Positions 8,755 to 16,798 of a DNA stretch of 64,000 nucleotides are shown piece by piece; the first letter of the stretch is position 1, and each line of letters begins with the position of its first letter. The translations under genes and the position numbers were made by a program. The notes under the pieces are model-generated. The model worked only from the letters and a program-made list of their open reading frames with translations. It was not told the origin of the DNA and made no database searches. The stretch spans positions 1 through 64,000 of the forward strand of contig PVUG01000018.1 in the NCBI GenBank assembly GCA_003001975.1. Reading direction: 5' to 3'. The DNA comes from Martelella mediterranea (GTDB lineage Bacteria; Pseudomonadota; Alphaproteobacteria; Rhizobiales; Rhizobiaceae).

Positions 8755-10263
8755 TCACGGCAATAGGGTCCCGGCCTTTTTGCCGCGGCCGCGCCACCAG
8801 GTATAGACGGGCAGCAGGATCAGCAGACCGGAGGCAACGACAAAGACGGCGCTGATCGGCTGGTTCAGGAAGGTCATCCAGTTGCCTCGCGACAGCAGCA
8901 TGGCGCGGCGGAAGTTTTCTTCCAGCATCGGGCTCAGGATAAAGCCGAGCAGCAGCGGCGCCGGCGGAAAATGCAGCATCTTCATGCCATAGCCGACAAG
9001 ACCGAAGGCGATCACCAGGAAGATGTCGAAAACCGCATAGTTGATCGAATAGACGCCGATACAGATGAGCGCCAGAATGACGGGGAAGAGCACCGAGTAG
9101 GGAATTTTCAGCAGCCGCACCCAGATGCCGACCAGCGGGATGTTGAGGATCACCAGAATGAGATTGCCGATCAGGAAGCTGACGACAAGGCCCCAGAACA
9201 TCGACGGCTGTTCGGTGATCAGATTGGGACCGGGATTGATGCCATGGATCATCAGCGCGCCCAGCATGACCGCCATCACCGCATCGCCCGGCACGCCGAG
9301 CGTCAGGGTTGGAATAAAGGCGGACTGTGCCGTGGCGTTGTTGGCTGCTTCAGGTGCTGTCACACCTTCAATGGCGCCCTTGCCGAAGATTTCGGGCGTC
9401 TTTGAAATGCGCTTTTCAAAGGCATAGGCAATAAACACGGCCATCGACGCCCCGGCGCCGGGCAAAACCCCGCAGATTGCGCCGAACACCGAACCGCGCC
9501 CCATGGCTGGCCACGAACGGCGCACATCCTCGCGCGTCGGCAGCATGCTGCGGAAGCTGAAGTTTTCCGAATGCGTGTCCCGCTCCTTGTGGGCGGATGC
9601 CATGACTTCGGAGACGCCGAAGATCCCCATGGCAACGGCCACCAGCGACAGGCCGTCGGCAATGCCCGGTATGCCGAATGTGAAGCGGAACTGGCCCGAG
9701 GTGATATCCTGCCCGACAATGCCGAGAAGCAGGCCGAGCGCGACCATGGAAACCGAACGGGGAAAACTGTCGCCGCCGATCGCCGCCGTGCCGATCAGCG
9801 CAAACAGGATCAGCGAGAAATATTCCGCCGCTCCGAATTCGAGCGCGAAGTGCGCAAGAACCGGCGCCAGCGTGCCAACGAGGATAATGCCGAACATCGA
9901 TCCGACAAGCGAGGCGATGGCCGTGATGAACAGCGCAACGCCCGCGCGCCCCTGCTTGGCCATCGGATAGCCGTCCAGACAGGTCACGGCCGCCGGCGGC
10001 GTTCCCGGCAGGTTGAGAAGGATCGAGGCCGTGGACGCGCCATACTGGCCGCCATAATAGATGCCGGCCAGCATGATGATGGCTTCCGTGGGGCTGATGT
10101 AGAAGGTGACCGGCAGCAGCATGGCAATGGCCGGCAGAGGACCAATGCCCGGCAGAACGCCGACAATCATGCCCAGCACGACCCCGAGGAAACAGTAAAA
10201 CAGGGCTGACCACGTGAAGGCGACATCGGCGCCCAGTGCAAGATTGGAGAACAGGTCGCTCAC
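8755..10263 (-). CDS. tctA: Tripartite tricarboxylate transporter, large permease TctA (cassette 2)
   Basis: A 502-residue TctA-family permease. It carries VLPGIGPLPAIAMLLP, NLPGTPPAAVTCLDGYPMA, VLPGAGASMAVF and LGVPGDAVMAVM, equivalent to the same landmarks in the cassette 1 protein, from which it is clearly diverged. The start is GTG at 10263 preceded by GGGGGGAT; it overlaps the tctB stop by 4 bases (GTGA), indicating translational coupling. It is the last gene of the leftward operon tctC-sulfatase-tctB-tctA. Confidence 0.93.
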   Translation of the reverse strand: MSDLFSNLALGADVAFTWSALFYCFLGVVLGMIVGVLPGIGPLPAIAMLLPVTFYISPTEAIIMLAGIYYGGQYGASTASILLNLPGTPPAAVTCLDGYPMAKQGRAGVALFITAIASLVGSMFGIILVGTLAPVLAHFALEFGAAEYFSLILFALIGTAAIGGDSFPRSVSMVALGLLLGIVGQDITSGQFRFTFGIPGIADGLSLVAVAMGIFGVSEVMASAHKERDTHSENFSFRSMLPTREDVRRSWPAMGRGSVFGAICGVLPGAGASMAVFIAYAFEKRISKTPEIFGKGAIEGVTAPEAANNATAQSAFIPTLTLGVPGDAVMAVMLGALMIHGINPGPNLITEQPSMFWGLVVSFLIGNLILVILNIPLVGIWVRLLKIPYSVLFPVILALICIGVYSINYAVFDIFLVIAFGLVGYGMKMLHFPPAPLLLGFILSPMLEENFRRAMLLSRGNWMTFLNQPISAVFVVASGLLILLPVYTWWRGRGKKAGTLLP

Positions 10264-10757
10264 AATATCCCCCTGATCATTTCAAACGGAAGGCCAAGGC
10301 AAAGCACGAAGATGAACCAGGCCAGCAAGGGCGTGACGACGACGAGGCCAATCAGCCGCGCCAGCGAAAAATGCGGCGCGGCGAGACAGGCAACGCAGAT
10401 CAGGCCGACAGAGGCCGGCGCCAGGCCGGCGGGCCTGAGCAGAAGCGCGAAGACCAGCATGGAAAGCGGCACGAAAACCCGGCTGCGCCACACGGCCACG
10501 CCACGGTCCGTCAATGTGCTGTCGGGTTCCAGATGCGCATGCGCCTCAAGAATAGCGATCATCAGGCCGAGAATGATGCAGGCAATGCCGATCAGCATCG
10601 GATAGAAGCCGGGTCCCATTCGTGTGGGCGTGCCAAGGCGCATGCCGCTGACATCCAGAAGCACGAACGCGCCGATCAGGATCATGATGCCGCCGGCGAC
10701 AAGCGAGTTCCTGTCGATCGGGTCCTTGCCACCCTGTTTTTGTGCCGGGACGCTCAT
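10260..10757 (-). CDS. tctB: Tripartite tricarboxylate transporter, small permease TctB (cassette 2)
   Basis: A 165-residue protein with four to five membrane segments (starting VAGGIMILIGAFVLL). GPGFYPMLIGIACIILG is a recurring TctB feature. It overlaps the neighbouring sulfatase by one base (TGATG) and tctA by four, so the three are made as a coupled set. It pairs with TctA of the same cassette in the inner membrane. Confidence 0.88.
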   Translation of the reverse strand: MSVPAQKQGGKDPIDRNSLVAGGIMILIGAFVLLDVSGMRLGTPTRMGPGFYPMLIGIACIILGLMIAILEAHAHLEPDSTLTDRGVAVWRSRVFVPLSMLVFALLLRPAGLAPASVGLICVACLAAPHFSLARLIGLVVVTPLLAWFIFVLCLGLPFEMIRGIL

Positions 10758-12253
10758 CAGAAGGCTCCGACTTTTTCAGACGGATTGGCCGGCGGGACGG
10801 GCGGATAGTGGACGCCGCGCTGGCCGGAAAGGCCCCGGTTGTCCACCGCTTCCAGTTCCGGTTCGCCAAAGCCGACAAGGGTACCGTCTTTCACGTAATC
10901 GAGGTCCTCGCCATAAAGCTCCGAAATCAGCAGTTCCGTCAGGCGCGAGACCACGGCGTCGGAACCCGGCTCGGCAGAAAGATCATGGCGCTCGTCAGGA
11001 TCATTGACAAGATCGAAAAGCTGCAGCCGGTTTCCGGCCGGATACCAGATCAGCTTGTGGCGCCCGTCGCGGACCATGCGCGAGGCGCGCGCGCCGAGAT
11101 GCGATTCACCGTAGATATGCGAACGCTGTGGCGCGGCTGCGAGGCTTTCGCCCTCGCAGGTTTGCGGAATGGCGATCCCGGCGAGGTCCAGCATGGTCGG
11201 CATCAGGTCATGCAGGGCAACCAGCCGGTCATCGCTGCCACCGGCCTGTCCGAGACGATGTTCTCCGGTTTTGTCGACAATGATCAGCGGCACCCGCGCG
11301 GAGGCTTCATACATCAGCCGCTTGCCGTAAAATCCGTGATCGCCCAGCATGTCACCGTGATCGGAGGTGAAGACGATGATGGTGTTGTCGAGCAGTTTTT
11401 CCTCGCGCAACGTGCCGATCAGCAGGCGCAGCTGATGATCGATATGGGTGCAGAGCGCGTAAAAGGCCCGGCGCATATCGGAAAGCTGTTCGGGCGGCAG
11501 GCTTGCGTAATACCGCCGGACCGCCTTCAGAACGAAGGGCAGCGTACCATCGTTTTCGGACCAGTCGCCGGTGACCGGCGCTGTCATCGCGCGCCGGGTA
11601 TAACGGTCGAAATAGCTTGCAAGCGGCACGATCGGCGGATGCGGATGGGTGTAGGACACATGCCAGAATGACGGCCGCGTCGGGTCGCGGCGCTTGATCG
11701 CGCGCGCCGCCGTGCGGGTCGTCCAGTTGGTAACATGGGTCTCCTCCGGCAGGTGCCATGTCCGCCAGGAATATTCATTATTGCTCATGCCGTGCATGAA
11801 CTGGTCCCCGGCATGGCCGCAATCGGCCAGATACATCTCGTAATCGTCGGGGCCGCCGAGATGCCCTCTGCCCTCTTCCGCAAGGATCGCGTCGTCGAAG
11901 CCGATACGGTCGCGCGGCGGATAGACATGAAGCTTGCCGATGGCCGTCGTCTGGTAGCCGGCCTTGCCGAAACAGCCCGCAAGCGTCGGCGCGCCTTCCG
12001 GCATCTTGAGATCCGGCTGGAAATCACGATCACCGTGCCCGCGCGAGGTCATCCCGGTCATCAGCGAACGGCGCGAGGGAATGCAGATCGGCGTCTGCGC
12101 ATAGGTGTTTGGAAAACGCGTGCCGACTTCGGCAAGCCGGTCGATCGTGGGCGTTTCGATGGTGTCGTTGCCGGCGTGCCCCAGCAGATGGCCGGGCCAC
12201 TGATCAACGGTCACGAACAGTATGTTGGGCTGCACCGTGTTGACCTTTCTCAT
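10757..12253 (-). CDS. Sulfatase (alkaline phosphatase superfamily, cassette 2)
   Basis: A 498-residue type I sulfatase. The nucleophile motif is C57-I-P-S-R61, followed by the usual RSLMTG. The N-terminal metal site is VDQW, and TSDHGDMLGDHGFYGK gives the second metal site and the sulfate-binding lysine. YTHPHPPI is like that in choline- and aryl-sulfatase relatives. No signal peptide is present, so the enzyme should act in the cytoplasm. It is only distantly similar to the cassette 1 sulfatase. Here it sits between tctC and tctB rather than ahead of tctC. The true substrate is unknown; a phosphonate or phosphodiester substrate is a less likely alternative. Confidence 0.9.
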   Translation of the reverse strand: MRKVNTVQPNILFVTVDQWPGHLLGHAGNDTIETPTIDRLAEVGTRFPNTYAQTPICIPSRRSLMTGMTSRGHGDRDFQPDLKMPEGAPTLAGCFGKAGYQTTAIGKLHVYPPRDRIGFDDAILAEEGRGHLGGPDDYEMYLADCGHAGDQFMHGMSNNEYSWRTWHLPEETHVTNWTTRTAARAIKRRDPTRPSFWHVSYTHPHPPIVPLASYFDRYTRRAMTAPVTGDWSENDGTLPFVLKAVRRYYASLPPEQLSDMRRAFYALCTHIDHQLRLLIGTLREEKLLDNTIIVFTSDHGDMLGDHGFYGKRLMYEASARVPLIIVDKTGEHRLGQAGGSDDRLVALHDLMPTMLDLAGIAIPQTCEGESLAAAPQRSHIYGESHLGARASRMVRDGRHKLIWYPAGNRLQLFDLVNDPDERHDLSAEPGSDAVVSRLTELLISELYGEDLDYVKDGTLVGFGEPELEAVDNRGLSGQRGVHYPPVPPANPSEKVGAF

Positions 12254-12269
12254 GTTCTGACAGGCAAAA

Positions 12270-12304
12270 GCACCCGACGGGCGGTCCGCCAGCCCGCCGG
12301 GTGC
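12270..12304 (-). terminator. Hairpin between tctC and sulfatase (cassette 2)
   Basis: GCACCCGACGGGC (12270-12282) pairs with GCCCGCCGGGTGC (12292-12304) with one mismatch. It separates the binding-protein gene from the rest of the operon, as the hairpin at 5107 does in cassette 1. It probably sets the ratio of binding protein to downstream products. Confidence 0.5.
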
Positions 12305-12318
12305 GCGGCCGGGGAGGA

Positions 12319-13293
12319 TTACTGACGGCTGGCGCCGGTTTCTTCAACGAGCTGGCCGAGCGTTTCATACTGCTCGCTGATAAAGCTCTTGAATTCCGCC
12401 GGCGTGCCGCCGACGAGGCCGATATTGAGTGCCGCGAAGCGCTCTTTCACGTCATCTTCGGAAATCGCCGCGTTGGTCGCCTTGTTCAGCGCGTCGACAA
12501 TGGCCCGGTCCGTGCCGGAGGGTACGCAGAAGCCGTGCCAGGAGGTAAAGTCGACGCCTTCGACACCGGCTTCCGCAAAGGTCGGAACATCGGGAAGCGC
12601 ATCCAGCCGGCTGGAACCGGTCACGGCAAGCGCGGTCACTTCGCCATCCTGGATCGAGGGAATGAGTGTTCCGTCGAGGAAAGCGCCCACTTCGCCGGAA
12701 ATCAGGGCGGTGCGGGCGGGCGCTGCGCCATTATAAGGGATCTGCAGCGCTTCAAAGCCGGCCTGTTTCTTCAACTGCTCGAATGCGAGATGCTGGGCGG
12801 AGCCGACGCCGGACGAGGCAAAGTCGATTTCCGGGTCCGCATTGCGGGCTGTCTCGAGGAATTCCTCAATGGTCGAAACGCCGAGCTTGTCGCCAACGCC
12901 GAGGACGAGCGGAACCGAGGTGATCTGGATGACCGGATCGAAATCGGCAACGGGGTCATAGGTCAGGTTGGTGTAGACATGCGGATTGATCGCCATGGTG
13001 CCGATCTCGCACATCACCACGGTGTAGCCATCGGGATCGTCGTTGGCTACTTCGCCGGTGGCGACCGTTCCGCCTGCACCTGCGCGGTTTTCAACCACGA
13101 CCGGCACGCCGAGCGATTTCGACATCGGTTCACTGAGGGTCCGCGCGATGCGGTCATTATTGCCGCCGGCCGAATAGGGCACGATGACGTGAACCGGTTT
13201 TTCCGGCCAGTCGCTCTGGGCATGGGCCGAGCCGGTAATGGCAACAGTGGCGGCCAGGATGGCGGCGGATTTCGTCAGTACGGAAATATTCAT
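12319..13293 (-). CDS. tctC: TctC/Bug-family substrate-binding protein (cassette 2)
   Basis: A 324-residue exported protein. The signal peptide ends AITGSAHA at about residue 25. The mature part begins with the Bug landmarks WPEKPVHVIVPYSAGGNND, then VVVENRAGAGG and NDDPDGYTVVM. It is the first gene of the second transporter-sulfatase operon. ATG 13293 has a strong GGAGGAG site, whereas the longer open frame runs into the divergent promoter region. A lysR gene starts 107 bp away on the other strand. The ligand is unknown. Confidence 0.93.
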   Translation of the reverse strand: MNISVLTKSAAILAATVAITGSAHAQSDWPEKPVHVIVPYSAGGNNDRIARTLSEPMSKSLGVPVVVENRAGAGGTVATGEVANDDPDGYTVVMCEIGTMAINPHVYTNLTYDPVADFDPVIQITSVPLVLGVGDKLGVSTIEEFLETARNADPEIDFASSGVGSAQHLAFEQLKKQAGFEALQIPYNGAAPARTALISGEVGAFLDGTLIPSIQDGEVTALAVTGSSRLDALPDVPTFAEAGVEGVDFTSWHGFCVPSGTDRAIVDALNKATNAAISEDDVKERFAALNIGLVGGTPAEFKSFISEQYETLGQLVEETGASRQ

Positions 13294-13362
13294 GATTTCT
13301 CCTCCGGTTTCTGCTGGTCTCCCGCCAGCGCATTGACCAATATCAAGATTATCTGTCTTATG

Positions 13363-13380
13363 AACAAATAAGTATTTGTT
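13363..13380. promoter_or_regulatory. Perfect palindrome in tctC-lysR intergenic region
   Basis: AACAAATA-AG-TATTTGTT is a perfect 8-bp inverted repeat. It lies 20 bases before the lysR start (13401) and about 70 bases before the divergent tctC start (13293). It is a plausible site for the LysR protein, acting on both genes. Confidence 0.5.
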
Positions 13381-13400
13381 ATCAATAAGAGGGCAGGCGG

Positions 13401-14288
13401 ATGGAAATAGGTCAGCTGCGCGCAATCATCGTTCTCGCAGAAGAACTGCATTTTCACAGTGCCGCACAGCGGCTCGGGATCACCCAACCGGCGCTTTCCC
13501 AGAAGCTTCAGCGTCTTGAAGGGGAAATCGGCGTCACGCTGTTCAACCGGTCACAGCGCCGGGTCTCGCTGACGGAAGGCGGTCACGCCTTTCTGGAACG
13601 CACCCGCACGGCGCTGTCGGAAATCGAGAATGGCGTGCGCACGGCACGCAAGGCGGCGCGCGGGCAGATCGGCAGCCTGCATCTCGGCTTTGTCGAGAAT
13701 GCAAGCCTGAATGTCCTGCCCGGCCTTGTCTCGGCATTTCGCCAGGCCGCGCCGGAGGTTGACCTGCGGCTGAGCGAGATGATTTCGGCCGATCTCTATC
13801 ACTATCTCCAGACGGGACGGATCGATGTCGCGCTCACACGGCCGCTGTCGACCGATTTCGCCATCGATACCGTGCTGGTGCACCGCGAACCCTATCTGGC
13901 AGTGCTGCCGGAAGGACATCCGCTGGCCGCATTCGACAGCGTCACGGTCGCACAACTTGCCAGAGAAAACATGATTATTGCCGCCGGCGCGAAGGCGACC
14001 TATCTGCGAAACCAGTTTTCGCCGATGTTCGCCCGCGCCGGTTTCGGCATCCGGGTCGGTCAGGAAGTCAACCAGCTTCCCGCAATCCTCGGCCTGGTGA
14101 GCAGCGGCATCGGTTATGCGCTTTTGCCGGATTCCGCCTCGAAACTCGGAACCGTCGGCGTCGTCTACCGGCCGCTTGCCGAAAAAGACGCCCCCCACGC
14201 GGAACTGGTGGCGGCCTGGCGGTCAGACAGCCCCAGCCCGACCGTCCGGCATTTCATCAGTCAGCTTTCCGGCGACAGTTTTTCTTGA
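13401..14288 (+). CDS. LysR-family transcriptional regulator (cassette 2)
   Basis: A 295-residue LysR protein. Its helix-turn-helix is FHSAAQRLGITQPALSQKL near residues 18-36, followed by LEGEIGVTLFNRSQR. The effector domain starts near residue 90 with GSLHLGFVENASL. It is divergent from tctC of cassette 2 and most likely controls that operon. It resembles the BenM/CatM-like branch of LysR proteins that act on carboxylate catabolic genes, but that is only an impression. Confidence 0.93.
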   Translation: MEIGQLRAIIVLAEELHFHSAAQRLGITQPALSQKLQRLEGEIGVTLFNRSQRRVSLTEGGHAFLERTRTALSEIENGVRTARKAARGQIGSLHLGFVENASLNVLPGLVSAFRQAAPEVDLRLSEMISADLYHYLQTGRIDVALTRPLSTDFAIDTVLVHREPYLAVLPEGHPLAAFDSVTVAQLARENMIIAAGAKATYLRNQFSPMFARAGFGIRVGQEVNQLPAILGLVSSGIGYALLPDSASKLGTVGVVYRPLAEKDAPHAELVAAWRSDSPSPTVRHFISQLSGDSFS

Positions 14289-14566
14289 ATTATGCCCGGT
14301 GTAAAGAACATGAGACCGGATGGTCAGGCCCTTCTTGGGTCACGGCAGCACGTTTGAGCCAAGTATGGAAACCTCAAGCGCTTTGCGCAGCCAACTGACC
14401 GGGCAGATGTGGCAGTGTCTGGCGATAAAGGCGAACCTCATTTCAGAAGGCAGTTTGCACGCTGGGTCTGGCAGTTTTTTGTGTAAGGCTCCTGAAGATC
14501 AAGCCGGCTTGTTTTATGTCTTGCCGCAGAATTCATTGTTACACGTATAAGCGACAAAACAGTGTC
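14289..14566. other. Non-coding stretch, nothing recognised
   Basis: This stretch between the lysR stop and the tRNA repeat has only short open frames without ribosome sites and no clear hairpins. It may be decayed mobile DNA, given the tRNA fragment and transposase remnant just after it, but I see no match that proves this. Confidence 0.4.
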
Positions 14567-14645
14567 CAAATCCTGCCCCCGCAACCAAATTCGTGTTATC
14601 AAACAGATTAAAAGCCCTCGCATAACCGCGGACGCTTTGGTCGTT
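14567..14645 (+). repeat. tRNA-fMet 3' end repeat, degenerate copy
   Basis: Bases 14567-14588 repeat the last 21 bases of tRNA-fMet and one more base exactly. About 57 further bases match the tRNA downstream region with substitutions, including most of the terminator. There is no 5' half of a tRNA. This is what remains of an attachment site when an element inserts into a tRNA gene, or of recombination with another rRNA-tRNA locus. Confidence 0.7.
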
Positions 14646-14790
14646 CTAGCGCCAAAACACCCGTCGCAATGAGCCCCATCCGGCTAGATGGCGACCCGGT
14701 CAGCATAGGCAGAAACCTCGACGGGACAGCCGATGGCTGTCGATGGAACCGAGTATTTGTTGTTGAAGCTCCCGGCCAACCGATTCAAGA
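14645..14790 (-). pseudogene. IS21-family transposase (IstA) remnant
   Basis: Read leftward from about 14764, the frame gives NNKYSVP, then GCPVEVSAYADRV, a stop at 14684-14686, and PDG just beyond. This resembles the C-terminal part of IS21-type IstA proteins, where a YSVP motif is followed by PVEV.AYADR and DG. Only some 40 codons survive, interrupted by a stop. It lies directly beside the tRNA repeat and before the aldo/keto reductase gene. The remainder up to 14916 has nothing else recognisable. Confidence 0.5.
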
Positions 14791-14916
14791 CGTTGAAGCG
14801 AGCTACGTATGGCCCGTGCCGGCTCAGAATTGATGCGGGCGAGAATGCTGTCCTTGGATAGCAGGCTTTGAGGAAGAGCCGTTTGAAGTGTTAAGCGACA
14901 GCAGAACCAGACGACC

Positions 14917-15750
14917 TCAAAGCATCTCAAGCGGTGTCGCTTTGCGCGGTGGCGCGAACGTCCGGTCGAGAGCCTGAAGAGTGTCTTCAGAGAGGATTAT
15001 TTCTGCCGCAGCGGCATTGTCGGCAACGTGAGAGGACGAAGACGCCTTCGGGATCGCCATCGTGTCGCGGCGGCGTAGCACCCAGGCAAGCGCGAGCTGG
15101 GCTGCGGTGATGCCAAGGCCAGCCGCCAGTTCCCTCAGACCGGAATGCCGAAGCAGCCTTGCCTGCTCCACGGGCGAATAGGCCATGACGGGAATGCCGC
15201 GCGATGCGCACCAGTCGGCGAGGTCCCATTCAATGCCGCGTCGGGTCAGATTGTAGAGCACCTGATTGGCCGCAACCTTTGCCCCGCCGGGAACGGAGAA
15301 TAGTTCCTCCATGTCGTTCACGTCGAAATTGGAAACGCCCCAATGGCGGATCTTGCCTTCTTTTACCAGCGCTTCGAAAGCTGCAACCGTCTCGGCGAGT
15401 GGAACGCCGCCGCGCCAATGCAAGAGATAAAGATCGATCCGGTCTGTCCCCAGCCGCTTCAAAGATGCTTCACAGGCAGCAATCGTGCCTTTGCGCGAGG
15501 CATTTCCGGGCAGCACCTTGGAGACCAGAAACACCTCGTCGCGCCGGCCGGCGATTGCCTCGCCGACCCGCGTTTCCGAACGGCCGCTGCCATACATTTC
15601 GGCGGTGTCGATCACGGTCATGCCGAGATCGATGCCGTGATTGAGCGCTTCGATCTCTCTTTCGCGCATCGCCGGATCGTCCCCGACATACCAGGTGCCC
15701 TGTCCCAGCGCGGCAATTATTTCCCCTTCGGGAAGCGTGACCGTTTTCAT
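14917..15750 (-). CDS. Aldo/keto reductase
   Basis: A 277-residue TIM-barrel NAD(P)H-dependent oxidoreductase. Catalytic residues are visible in order: Asp and Tyr in IDTAEMYGSG, Lys in LVSKVLP and His in YLLHWRGG. The C-terminal IPKASSSSHVADN is the cofactor-binding segment typical of bacterial YeaE/DkgB-like members. ATG 15750 is preceded by AAGGAAGG. It is read leftward behind garR-, hyi- and garL-like genes and may reduce a sugar aldehyde or keto-acid in the same pathway. The 3' end is intact although transposase debris starts about 130 bases on. Confidence 0.92.
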   Translation of the reverse strand: MKTVTLPEGEIIAALGQGTWYVGDDPAMREREIEALNHGIDLGMTVIDTAEMYGSGRSETRVGEAIAGRRDEVFLVSKVLPGNASRKGTIAACEASLKRLGTDRIDLYLLHWRGGVPLAETVAAFEALVKEGKIRHWGVSNFDVNDMEELFSVPGGAKVAANQVLYNLTRRGIEWDLADWCASRGIPVMAYSPVEQARLLRHSGLRELAAGLGITAAQLALAWVLRRRDTMAIPKASSSSHVADNAAAAEIILSEDTLQALDRTFAPPRKATPLEML

Positions 15751-15841
15751 CGTTTTCCTTCCTTTCCGCATGATACATGGCTTACGGCAAAGCCGTAGCG
15801 TTCAGAAATAGGCTTTTCCTGCAGTCACCACAAACAGGCCC

Positions 15842-16738
15842 TTAAGCCTCGCTGTCCTGTCCGATCTCGTAACCGGCCAGAAGTTCCAGCGCCTTCACCA
15901 TGCCGGAATGGTCCCAGCCGCTGCCGTCATGCGCCGCACAGGCGTTGAACAGTTCCTGGCAGGTGGCGGTATTGGGCAGCGACAGCCCCATCTGCCGGCC
16001 GGCGGAAAGCGCGAGGTTGAGGTCCTTCTGATGCAGCGCGATCCTGAAGCCGGGATCGAAGGTGCGCTTGACCATCCGCTCGCCATGCAGTTCGAGAATG
16101 CGCGAGGAGGCAAACCCGCCCATCAGCGCCTCGCGCACGCGCGCCGGGTCGGCGCCTGCCCGCGACGCAAACAGAAGCGCCTCGCCAACGGCCTCGATAT
16201 TCATCGCGACAATCATCTGGTTGGCGACCTTTGCCGTCTGCCCCGCGCCGATACCGCCGACAAGGGTGATGTTCTTGCCCATGATTTCGAAATAGGGCTT
16301 TACCCGTGCAAAGACATCGTCCTTCGCACCGACCATGATCGACAGCGAGCCCTGTTTGGCGCCAACTTCGCCGCCGGAAACGGGCGCATCAACATAATCG
16401 CATCCCAGTTGCTCGATGCGGGCGGCATACTCCTTTGTTTCCACCGGTGAAATCGAACTCATGTCGACCACCGTCTTGCCGGCGCTCAGGCCCTCGGCGA
16501 CGCCGCCTTCTGAAAACAGGACGGCTGCGACATCCGGCGTATCGGGCACGATGACGAACACGATATCGGCCTGTTCGGCCACCTCGCGACCGGTTTCGCA
16601 GACCGTCGCGCCCGCTTTCACGATATCTTCGGGAACATCGCCCTTGGTGTTGACGACAAGGCTGTGTCCGGCCGCCATCAGCCGTGCGGCCATCGGCGTT
16701 CCCATAATGCCCAGTCCGATAAATCCGAGCTTGCTCAT
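15842..16738 (-). CDS. garR: 2-hydroxy-3-oxopropionate reductase-like dehydrogenase (GarR type)
   Basis: A 298-residue member of the 3-hydroxyisobutyrate dehydrogenase family. GFIGLGIMG (5-13) binds the dinucleotide, DAPVSGG (117-123) binds substrate and K170 in GQTAKVANQ is the catalytic lysine. GarR reduces tartronate semialdehyde to D-glycerate. That fits the flanking aldolase, which would release tartronate semialdehyde, and the Hyi-like isomerase. It has a clear GGAGG site before ATG 16738. Other beta-hydroxyacid substrates remain possible, so the symbol is a best guess from context. Confidence 0.85.
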   Translation of the reverse strand: MSKLGFIGLGIMGTPMAARLMAAGHSLVVNTKGDVPEDIVKAGATVCETGREVAEQADIVFVIVPDTPDVAAVLFSEGGVAEGLSAGKTVVDMSSISPVETKEYAARIEQLGCDYVDAPVSGGEVGAKQGSLSIMVGAKDDVFARVKPYFEIMGKNITLVGGIGAGQTAKVANQMIVAMNIEAVGEALLFASRAGADPARVREALMGGFASSRILELHGERMVKRTFDPGFRIALHQKDLNLALSAGRQMGLSLPNTATCQELFNACAAHDGSGWDHSGMVKALELLAGYEIGQDSEA

Positions 16739-16798
16739 TGTTCAAATCCTCCGTTTTGCGCCCCGTTTCCGGCGGGACGCTTTTCAAGGTTCATGTTT

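Noticed and set aside
14320-14550. Open frame of 76 codons between lysR and the tRNA repeat
   Set aside because: No ribosome site, no known domain, and it lies in DNA that looks like decayed mobile sequence.
485-14566. An integrase or excisionase gene in the putative island
   Set aside because: None was found on either strand; only the IS3-type remnant is present, so the island idea rests on the repeat alone.
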